9,843 bases of DNA from an uncultured Butyricicoccus sp. GTDB lineage: Bacteria > Bacillota > Clostridia > Oscillospirales > Butyricicoccaceae. Of this stretch, positions 1 to 3,888 are shown piece after piece. A program made the translations under genes and the position numbers. The notes beneath the pieces were generated by a model. That model was not told where the DNA came from. It was given only the letters and a program-made list of their open reading frames with translations, and ran no database searches. The stretch's first letter is position 1, and each line of letters opens with the position of its first letter. The stretch covers positions 1-9,843 of the forward strand of contig CAJUDU010000080.1 of NCBI GenBank assembly GCA_910584935.1, read 5' to 3'.

Positions 1-36
1 GCTATTTTGTTGATTTAGTACACCTTCCGCGATTTT

Positions 37-279
37 TCAAACAAGGCCTAGTGTTCTCGGAAATTCAAATACTTTTTTGATTTTATATTGCTTTTGATCT
101 AAATCATGAATCTGTTCAAATTCGCAATACTTTGATAATGTATTATGGAATGCTGTGCGCTGCCGTGTTCCTGTAAATCGTTCTCTTTTGTGATAGTCCC
201 GTTTCTGTGCTTCTGTACATAGCATATCAACCAAAGTACTTTCTCCATACTTGCCAGGCTTCAATAAAATCAGGCTCAT
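37..279 (-). CDS. hypothetical 80-aa protein of the mobile element
   Basis: I do not recognise a family. The protein is basic and soluble, rich in Lys, Arg, Gln and Tyr, with no membrane segment. The start is well supported: AAAGGAG lies 8 nt upstream of the ATG, and the ATG overlaps the TGA of the 22-aa ORF upstream as ATGA. The last residues are FPRTLGLV followed by TGA. The same frame then stays open (KIAEGVLNQQNS) to the window edge, so the stop might truncate a longer ancestral gene, possibly a DNA-binding or replication protein. That last point is speculation. Real gene: fairly sure. Function: unknown. Confidence 0.6.
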   Translation of the reverse strand: MSLILLKPGKYGESTLVDMLCTEAQKRDYHKRERFTGTRQRTAFHNTLSKYCEFEQIHDLDQKQYKIKKVFEFPRTLGLV

Positions 280-344
280 GCGCGATTACTCCTTTCAATG
301 TTACAATGTGGATATCTTACAAATATACTGTTTTGTGCAATCAT
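276..344 (-). CDS. 22-aa upstream ORF coupled to the 80-aa gene
   Basis: A short ORF begins MIAQNSIFVRYPHC and ends at a TGA that overlaps the next gene's ATG (ATGA, 276-279). It has its own AAAGGAG 9 nt before the ATG. The SD-to-start segment resembles that of the following gene (GGAGTGATTGCCTATGA against GGAGTAATCGCGCATGA), which suggests duplication of the initiation region. Such an arrangement normally gives translational coupling, and the peptide may be a leader rather than a functional product. It has no run of a single amino acid that would point to attenuation. Confidence 0.45.
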   Translation of the reverse strand: MIAQNSIFVRYPHCNIERSNRA

Positions 345-361
345 AGGCAATCACTCCTTTG

Positions 362-396
362 AATTGTCCTCATTTTGGCGAAAAAAACGGACAATT
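362..396. promoter_or_regulatory. 8-bp inverted repeat between divergent units (operator or mRNA hairpin)
   Basis: AATTGTCC (362-369) and GGACAATT (389-396) are perfect inverted copies 19 nt apart. They lie between the leftward 22-aa/80-aa unit and the rightward promoter at 402-431, immediately upstream of the SD of the former. This is a candidate operator, or a hairpin next to the ribosome binding site on the minus-strand transcript. Confidence 0.4.
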
Positions 397-401
397 TATT
401 C

Positions 402-431
402 TTGACGCGATATATAAACCTGTGCTATACT
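402..431 (+). promoter_or_regulatory. sigma-A-type promoter
   Basis: -35 TTGACG (402-407), an 18-bp spacer, then -10 TATACT (426-431). Predicted start near 438. It points towards the terminator at 481-514 and the 49-aa gene. Confidence 0.65.
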
Positions 432-437
432 GTATTT

Positions 438-514
438 GTAATAATAGAATGATTATTTATGTCTCGTCTATTTCTATCTTAACCTGTGGCTGGTCTGTTG
501 TCAACAGGTTTTTT
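438..514 (+). ncRNA. possible ~75-nt small RNA or attenuated leader
   Basis: A good promoter (402-431) is followed after about 45 nt by an intrinsic terminator (481-514) with no SD-preceded ORF between them. Either this is a small RNA of roughly 75 nt, or it is a leader in which transcription of the 49-aa gene at 707 is attenuated. The sequence alone cannot distinguish these. Small regulatory RNAs are common in replication and copy-number control of plasmid-like elements, but no complementary target is obvious here. Confidence 0.35.
481..514 (+). terminator. intrinsic terminator
   Basis: AACCTGT (481-487) pairs with ACAGGTT (504-510), followed by a run of six T (509-514). The loop of 16 nt is large, but the stem and U tract are clear. 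Confidence 0.6.
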
Positions 515-706
515 ATGAATGTTTTGTAAGTGATGCCCGCTTGTGAGTGACAGCCCATTTGCTGGACGGCTTTATTATTTGCTAAATGCCCATACTACCG
601 TCTGTGATGCGCTGTGTGGCGTTTTGTGGGCTTAGGCATAAAACTATACCTTGCTTCAAAGGGCTGGTTATACGGCGCGTATGCGCGTTTGATAGGAGGG
701 CTTATC

Positions 707-856
707 ATGGGAACAGAAAAGAAACGCAAGGATGCACAGCAAGCTATTTTATATGAATTACGCAGATTGCTTGTCAAGTCCGGGAAAGATAGTTATACAA
801 TAGAAGAATTGTGCAATTTCATTGATACCGTTGCGGAAGCGAAAGCGCAAGAATAA
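707..856 (+). CDS. hypothetical 49-aa protein
   Basis: A small charged protein (MGTEKKRKDAQQAIL...) predicted to be mostly helical, with a segment YTIEELCNFIDTVAEAKAQE at the C-terminus. Small proteins of this look are, from memory, common in Clostridia mobile elements, but I cannot name a family. The start is chosen because AGGAGGG (694-700) lies 6 nt upstream. The frame is open back to a GTG at 614, but that start has no SD. A GC-rich hairpin (CGCG-TATG-CGCG, 676-687) sits directly before the SD and could affect initiation. The 192 bases between the 481-514 terminator and this start hold no other convincing gene. Confidence 0.6.
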   Translation: MGTEKKRKDAQQAILYELRRLLVKSGKDSYTIEELCNFIDTVAEAKAQE

Positions 857-935
857 CCGAATCTCAAAACAGAAACCGGTTCCAATTCCCTGTGTCGGAT
901 CTAACACGCTGATTCCCTTTGTGTTAAAATAAATG

Positions 936-980
936 AATGCCGCCCCCTGTACTGGTTCTGATGGTATAAGAGGCGGCATT
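936..980. terminator. 9-bp inverted repeat, possible bidirectional terminator
   Basis: AATGCCGCC (936-944) and GGCGGCATT (972-980) form a perfect 9-bp stem with a 27-nt loop, 80 bases after the 49-aa gene. The T-rich tract is weak on the plus strand and slightly better on the minus strand. Farther right are small hairpins (AATTAC-ACT-GTAATT at 996-1010; GAGC/GCTC at 1021-1035). I see no gene in 857-1100. Confidence 0.4.
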
Positions 981-1100
981 TGCGATTTAACCGAAAATTA
1001 CACTGTAATTACGTGGGCTTGAGCAGTTGTAGCTCTTTACCCTATGTAACTATACCTTATTAGACACAAGCGTAAAATTCAACGTATTTCATTGGGCTTT

Positions 1101-1643
1101 TTAGTTAATGCCTGTGATAGTGTAGATAATGCCCTTGTAAGTTTCAAACTTAAAGCAACCTGGCATTACTGCATATGCGGTACGCAATTTATCAATAATA
1201 TGTCGGTTTGCTGGATTCCATTGCGCCATACGGTTAAACATATTGAATGGCGTGACAATATCGCTTAATACAACCGCGCCATCAATAATATCAATCCTGT
1301 GGAAGTAGAAACCTTCAAAGAAACCGGGCATATTTTTATGTTCGACTTTTGCATAGAAATGCCCATAGCCTTCCGTAAGCAGATCTACAACATGGTTTGC
1401 ACGATGATTGACAATCGGATCACCAGACACAGCTTCAAGCTTATCTTTTGTGCCTTTATAGTCGGCAATTAACCGCTTTGCAAACTTTTTTGCTTGCTTG
1501 TAAGTCGGGAAGGCGTGCTGCTCTATAATGTCATCGACTTCAAAATATTGCTTGCGCTTATGACCTTCGCTTTCTTGTGCTGGAATTGTCAGCTTGTAAA
1601 TATCATACACGCCGTTGTAGTCCATCAATTTAATACATTCCAT
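1101..1643 (-). CDS. hypothetical 180-aa protein
   Basis: I do not recognise this protein. It starts MECIKLMDYNGVYDIYKL and is soluble, with no signal peptide or membrane helix. A Lys-rich stretch lies near residues 50-70, and aromatic-rich segments follow (GHFYAKVEHKNMPGFFEGFYFHR; later FETYKGIIYTITGIN at the end). Codon use and length argue for a real gene. The ATG at 1643-1641 has AAAGGAG 10 nt upstream. A TTG three codons earlier is too close to that SD to be the start. It has its own extended -10 promoter and an upstream palindrome, so it is probably transcribed alone. It may be an accessory protein of the element. Confidence 0.8.
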   Translation of the reverse strand: MECIKLMDYNGVYDIYKLTIPAQESEGHKRKQYFEVDDIIEQHAFPTYKQAKKFAKRLIADYKGTKDKLEAVSGDPIVNHRANHVVDLLTEGYGHFYAKVEHKNMPGFFEGFYFHRIDIIDGAVVLSDIVTPFNMFNRMAQWNPANRHIIDKLRTAYAVMPGCFKFETYKGIIYTITGIN

Positions 1644-1669
1644 TGCTTTCAATCTCCTTTGGTTTGTAA

Positions 1670-1695
1670 ATTATATCAGAAGGCGGAACATTCCG
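1670..1695 (-). promoter_or_regulatory. extended -10 promoter with upstream palindromic operator
   Basis: On the minus strand TGATATAAT (1678-1670) is an extended -10 element, about 27-35 bases before the ATG of the 180-aa gene. No good -35 is present. In its place is the perfect palindrome CGGAACATTCCG (1684-1695), a candidate operator or activator site. A start near 1663 would leave a ~20-nt leader. Confidence 0.5.
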
Positions 1696-1711
1696 ACCGC
1701 TGAATACATTA

Positions 1712-1961
1712 TTGAAAAGTCGCGATTTGCTACTTTTGGAGTGTGCCCTGAAATGGGCATGGGGATATGTCACAAAATGCGACACAAGGGGGGTTGTAAC
1801 ACAGAACACCCCTATATTAAACCTAGGCTTGAGGGAGTCGCGCTTTGCTACTCCCATATTAACCATAACCAATTTAATGATAGTTTCAATCCAAGTGGGA
1901 TAATAAATATGGATTTGCCGTGGGAATGCTTTTTGTTTGGGATTAAATATCATCCCGCTTG
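1712..1961. other. hairpin-rich structured element (ncRNA, replication/transfer origin or palindromic mobile unit)
   Basis: About 250 bp contain a series of hairpins and no SD-preceded ORF. In order: AAAAGT/ACTTTT (1715-1720, 1732-1737) with loop CGCGATTTGCT; TGCCC/GGGCA (1744-1748, 1755-1759); TGTC-A-CA/TG-C-GACA (1768-1784) with an AAA loop; AGGGG-G-GTT/AAC-A-CCCCT (1787-1813) with one mismatch; GGGAGT/ACTCCC (1833-1838, 1850-1855) with loop CGCGCTTTGCT; and a long-range 10-bp pairing CAAGTGGGAT/ATCCCGCTTG (1892-1901, 1952-1961). The first and fifth hairpins share 10 of 11 loop bases although their stems differ, as in a conserved structured motif. The strand is undecided: G-U replacements favour plus for the last stem and minus for the third. 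On the minus strand a weak promoter (TTGACC, 17 bp, TATTTA; 2004-1976) points into it. Confidence 0.5.
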
Positions 1962-1974
1962 AATAGTAGTAAAC

Positions 1975-2215
1975 CTAAATACTTAAATTAAGTACACAGG
2001 TCAAAAACTGTGCCAGCATTTCAGCTTTGATACTGTCTTGATAAGTCGCACCCCTCGCGAGGTGCGTGGATTGAAATATAGCTAATATCGTGCCATGATT
2101 CAGGATAATCTTTGATATTGGTAAGTAAGCTTACCAGTGATTGCACAACTTCTGCAAGGTTGCTGTCTTCTTTCTTTGCCGCAATTGCAGCCAATTCAAA
2201 TATAACGTGTTTCAT
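1975..2215 (-). pseudogene. small gene interrupted by a CRISPR repeat
   Basis: A leftward ORF starts at 2215 with AAAGGA 11 nt upstream and a promoter at 2307-2279. It encodes MKHVIFELAAIAAKKEDS... through residue 46 (...SWHDISY). It then runs through the 33-bp CRISPR repeat as ISIHAPREGCD, a translation well known as a CRISPR artefact, and stops seven codons later at 2021 (64 aa). Beyond the repeat, a shift of one base opens a frame that reads YQDSIKAEMLAQFLTCVL... to a TAG at 1975-1977. Removing the repeat plus one base joins the two parts into an uninterrupted ~67-68-aa helical protein. I infer an interrupted gene. The alternative is that the 64-aa product is real and the downstream frame is chance. 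The family is not recognised. It shares its divergent control region with the RHH operon. Confidence 0.5.
2045..2077 (+). CRISPR. solitary type I-C-like CRISPR repeat (no array)
   Basis: The 33-bp sequence begins GTCGCACCCC and ends GTGCGTGGATTGAAAT, matching the well-known subtype I-C repeat pattern (GTCGC...GCGTGGATTGAAAY). It can form the stem CGCACC/GGTGCG (2047-2052, 2061-2066). No second copy occurs within a spacer length on either side or elsewhere in the window, and there are no cas genes. It is flanked by ATA on both sides (2041-2043 and 2078-2080) with one extra A (2044). Possible readings: a relic of an array, an ectopic insertion, or a solitary repeat unit of the kind used by mobile elements as an RNA anti-CRISPR. 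Confidence 0.85.
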
Positions 2216-2278
2216 TTCTTTAATTCCTTTCCGGGCTTTGCGCCCTGTCCGCTGTGGTTTGTTTCATTTGATGTGTTT

Positions 2279-2307
2279 ATTATAATGTATCTAAGCTTAG
2301 ACATCAA
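2279..2307 (-). promoter_or_regulatory. leftward promoter of the interrupted gene
   Basis: On the minus strand -35 TTGATG (2307-2302), a 17-bp spacer and a perfect -10 TATAAT (2284-2279). The palindrome TCTAAGCTTAGA (2290-2301) fills the spacer, so a bound repressor would block this promoter. Confidence 0.65.
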
Positions 2308-2365
2308 TGCGCAATTGATACAAATATCTAGGCATAGATTTATACAATTTGTATCTAGGCATAGA
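2290..2365. promoter_or_regulatory. three related palindromic operators
   Basis: TCTAAGCTTAGA (2290-2301), TCTAGGCATAGA (2327-2338) and TCTAGGCATAGA (2354-2365) share the pattern TCTARGCWTAGA, with start-to-start distances of 37 and 27 bp. The first lies in the leftward promoter and the third overlaps the -35 of the rightward promoter. The likely binder is the ribbon-helix-helix protein encoded just downstream (autoregulation). This is inferred from position and the usual behaviour of such antitoxin-type regulators. Confidence 0.65.
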
Positions 2366-2384
2366 GTTGCATTTTAGTTATAAT
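2356..2384 (+). promoter_or_regulatory. rightward promoter of the RHH/DUF4258/zinc-finger operon
   Basis: -35 TAGGCA (2356-2361, four of six matches), a 17-bp spacer, and a perfect -10 TATAAT (2379-2384). The -35 is inside the third operator. Confidence 0.6.
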
Positions 2385-2429
2385 AATGTTATGCCGAAAA
2401 ACACTATATTTATTTGAAAGGGTGATACT

Positions 2430-2642
2430 ATGGCAGAAAAGACGGAAGCGCAAAAACGCGCACAAAAAAACTATATGGAAAGGTTTGCAGTTGCGCGTGT
2501 TCGCTTAGAAAAGGAGCGTTATGAAGCCATTCAAGCCCATGCACAAGCCCATAAAGAAAGCGTAAACAGCTTTATTAAACGTGCAATAAATGAAACCATG
2601 GAACGGGATAATAATTCTGTGGCTGATTCTAAGGATGAATAA
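2430..2642 (+). CDS. ribbon-helix-helix DNA-binding protein (Arc/CopG type), putative autoregulator
   Basis: A 70-aa protein. After a basic N-terminus, a short strand (VARVRL, about residues 21-26) is followed by two helices, EKERYEAIQAHAQAHK and SVNSFIKRAINETMER. This is the strand-helix-helix layout of Arc/CopG-like repressors and of many antitoxins. AAAGGGTG lies 5-6 nt before the ATG. It is the first gene of a rightward operon; the DUF4258 gene starts one base after its stop. Three palindromes in its promoter are good candidate binding sites. It could regulate the operon, the divergent interrupted gene, or copy number of the element. The family assignment is by sequence look; the role is inferred. 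Confidence 0.8.
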   Translation: MAEKTEAQKRAQKNYMERFAVARVRLEKERYEAIQAHAQAHKESVNSFIKRAINETMERDNNSVADSKDE

Positions 2643-2643
2643 T

Positions 2644-2964
2644 ATGATAGAAATTGAAAACTTACGGGGTTATTATAAAAAAGATGCAATTATTATCAGC
2701 CTTCACGCGCAAGAACGGTTAAGGCAAAGAGGAATAAAACAAAAAGATATTAAAAACTGTGTTATGACAGGAGAAATCATAGAACAGTATCCCGATGATT
2801 TCCCATTTCCTAGTTGCTTGATATTTGGATATACGGTTCATAATATTGTAATACACGTAGTAATGAGTGATGAAGGCACAATAGGACGTATTATCACAGC
2901 TTATTTCCCGAATACTGAAAAATTTGAATCTGATTTAAGAACCAGAAAGGGGCGCAATAAATGA
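2644..2964 (+). CDS. DUF4258 domain protein, putative toxin
   Basis: A 106-aa protein with the DUF4258 pattern: a HAxERLxxRGI helix (H21, R25, R29), then a GEIIEQYPDDFPFPSCLIFG segment (about 45-64), a hydrophobic strand with His (VIHVV), and ITAYFP near residue 90. This family often sits next to YgiT/MqsA-type zinc-finger proteins and is annotated as a putative RNase-like toxin by analogy with MqsR/RelE folds; activity is not proven. The start at 2644 is chosen because AAGGA (2631-2635) lies 8 nt upstream. An in-frame ATG at 2635 has no room for an SD. It overlaps the next gene by 4 bp (ATGA). The operon context (RHH, DUF4258, zinc finger) supports a toxin-antitoxin function. Confidence 0.85.
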   Translation: MIEIENLRGYYKKDAIIISLHAQERLRQRGIKQKDIKNCVMTGEIIEQYPDDFPFPSCLIFGYTVHNIVIHVVMSDEGTIGRIITAYFPNTEKFESDLRTRKGRNK

Positions 2965-3191
2965 GGTGTATGAGTTGTAAATATGGAAAAATGCAAGATT
3001 CAGTAACTACGTATTTTACAAAACTGGATTATTGTTATGTGATTATTGAAAATGTACCATGCCTGAAATGCAGTCAATGCGGTGAAGAATTTTTAGTTGC
3101 GTCTGTGGCTGAAAAGATTGATGATATTTTGGATAGCGTGGAACGGATCTCAAGCAAAATATTCATTTTAGATTATGCTACCGCCGCATAA
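2961..3191 (+). CDS. YgiT/MqsA-type zinc-finger protein, putative antitoxin
   Basis: A 76-aa protein with two CxxC pairs, C3-x2-C6 and C37-x2-C40 followed by GEEF, the N-terminal zinc finger of the MqsA antitoxin family (YgiT-type). The family's C-terminal helix-turn-helix domain is absent, so this short version probably does not bind DNA itself. The separate RHH protein at the head of the operon may supply that function (inference). AAAGGGG lies 9 nt upstream of the ATG, and the ATG overlaps the DUF4258 stop (ATGA), a sign of coupled translation as in toxin-antitoxin pairs. The C-terminal part (residues 50-76) is helical and ends LDYATAA. Confidence 0.85.
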   Translation: MRCMSCKYGKMQDSVTTYFTKLDYCYVIIENVPCLKCSQCGEEFLVASVAEKIDDILDSVERISSKIFILDYATAA

Positions 3192-3265
3192 ATAAATTAA
3201 GGGGAATTATCAAAAACGGTTTCGCATGAAATTACGATTGTCGAATATACACAGGGCGCGGCTTA

Positions 3266-3309
3266 ACTGGATAGCATTTCGCCATTGACTGGATAACGTT
3301 TTGTTATTG
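3266..3309. repeat. two tandem 22-bp units
   Basis: Units 3266-3287 and 3288-3309 both start ACTGGATA and end ATTG, abut exactly, and differ at five positions, all transitions (G/A, A/G, three C/T). The length is in the range of plasmid iterons, but only two copies are seen. Confidence 0.6.
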
Positions 3310-3378
3310 AGTTGGTGAAACATAACAGCGTTGCCACTGCTGGCAATGACACAGCGCAGATAATAGAGTGTTGCGGAT

Positions 3379-3408
3379 TTGCAAGAGGGGTTGCAGACAT
3401 GATACAAT
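3379..3408 (+). promoter_or_regulatory. promoter of the second RHH gene
   Basis: -35 TTGCAA (3379-3384), an 18-bp spacer, -10 TACAAT (3403-3408). Transcription would start near 3415, in or just before the hairpin TCGGCA-GAAG-TGCCGA (3413-3428), leaving a leader of about 180 nt before the ATG at 3597. Confidence 0.5.
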
Positions 3409-3412
3409 ACTT

Positions 3413-3478
3413 TCGGCAGAAGTGCCGATAATTATAAGATTAGCTGATGATGAAGGTGCCCGAATTGAAATCAGGTAC
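3413..3478 (+). promoter_or_regulatory. structured 5' leader segment
   Basis: TCGGCA (3413-3418) and TGCCGA (3423-3428) form a perfect stem with a GAAG tetraloop at the predicted 5' end of the transcript. A second possible stem is GTGCC/GGTAC (3456-3460, 3474-3478), with one G-U pair in RNA. I recognise no known riboswitch class. Confidence 0.35.
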
Positions 3479-3499
3479 TCAAGCTGATGATTATATTAT

Positions 3500-3560
3500 A
3501 ACATAGATTACGGTTAGCATCTGTATCTAATATGCAAGATAAATAACATGGATTACGGTT
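3500..3560. repeat. 16-bp direct repeat upstream of the RHH gene
   Basis: AACATAGATTACGGTT (3500-3515) recurs as AACATGGATTACGGTT (3545-3560), one mismatch, 45 bp apart. The second copy ends 36 bp before the RHH start codon. Candidate direct-repeat binding sites for that protein. Confidence 0.55.
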
Positions 3561-3596
3561 TTAATATGTACAAAATATACAAAGGGGATTTTTTTA

Positions 3597-3791
3597 ATGG
3601 CAGTATCAAAAGCACATATAAAAGCAAGCAATAAATACAACGCACAAAATTACAAAAAAATTCAAGCAAATATAAAACCAGAAGATTATGATTTTATAGA
3701 TAATTTCTGCAAATCAACCGGGATCAATAAAGCGCAACTAATTGTAAAAGCGATAAGATATTGCATAGAACATGATATCCAGTTGCAGTGA
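3597..3791 (+). CDS. ribbon-helix-helix protein (CopG/Arc type)
   Basis: A 64-aa basic protein. KIQANIK (about 20-26) would be the DNA-contacting strand, PEDYDFIDNFCKSTG the first helix and INKAQLIVKAIRYCIEHD the second, the standard ribbon-helix-helix order. AAAGGGGA lies 7-8 nt before the ATG. It is transcribed alone, with a promoter at 3379-3408 and a palindromic terminator at 3806-3825. The 16-bp direct repeats upstream are possible sites for it. Such proteins in mobile elements act as copy-number or transfer repressors or as antitoxins; no toxin partner is adjacent, so a regulator is more likely. Confidence 0.8.
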   Translation: MAVSKAHIKASNKYNAQNYKKIQANIKPEDYDFIDNFCKSTGINKAQLIVKAIRYCIEHDIQLQ

Positions 3792-3805
3792 TAACAACTT
3801 GTAGA

Positions 3806-3825
3806 GAGCTGAAAATTTTCAGCTC
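3806..3825. terminator. perfect 20-bp palindrome, probable terminator
   Basis: GAGCTGAAAATTTTCAGCTC begins 15 bases after the RHH stop codon and is followed by CCTTTA. It gives an 8-bp stem with an AATT loop in either direction. The weak T tract makes it a modest terminator on the plus strand. Confidence 0.5.
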
Positions 3826-3855
3826 CTTTAGAAAATATGATATCCGAACATAAAT

Positions 3856-3885
3856 AAAGCGACAGATTAAACGCCTGCCGCTTTT
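3856..3885 (-). terminator. terminator of the serine recombinase gene
   Basis: On the minus strand AAAGCGGCAG pairs with CTGTCGCTTT. One pair is G-U in RNA on this strand but A-C on the other, so the hairpin is built for leftward transcripts. It starts a few bases after the recombinase stop codon and is followed by ATTTAT. Confidence 0.6.
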
Positions 3886-3888
3886 ACT

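Larger units (their letters stand above)
3192..3596. other. 405-bp non-coding region rich in repeats and hairpins
   Basis: No SD-preceded ORF is seen here. From left to right it holds a tandem 22-bp repeat (3266-3309), a perfect hairpin TTGCCA-CTGC-TGGCAA (3331-3346, extendable to 3329-3348), a promoter (3379-3408), a hairpin at the predicted transcript start (3413-3428), a 10-bp direct repeat AGCTGATGAT (3442-3451, 3482-3491) and a 16-bp near-identical repeat (3500-3515, 3545-3560). The right half is the presumed 5' leader of the RHH gene at 3597; the left half may be an origin or regulatory region. Confidence 0.5.

Noticed and set aside
614..706. Longer form of the 49-aa protein from GTG at 614
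   Set aside because: It has no SD, while the ATG at 707 has an excellent one (AGGAGGG, 6 nt).
758..979. 73-aa minus-strand ORF
   Set aside because: It runs antisense to the 49-aa gene and into the 936-980 hairpin and has no SD.
1630..1962. ORFs of 63, 73 and 107 aa on both strands through the hairpin-rich block
   Set aside because: They overlap each other in different frames, start at TTG, GTG or ATG codons without an SD, and run straight through the hairpins; the structure explains the sequence better.
2021..2077. The C-terminal ISIHAPREGCD segment as genuine protein
   Set aside because: This is the known translation of I-C CRISPR repeats and a frequent annotation artefact, so it is not evidence for a conserved protein tail.
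1950..2200. A CRISPR array
   Set aside because: Only one repeat is present; no second copy lies one spacer length (30-40 bp) away on either side, and no cas gene is in the window.
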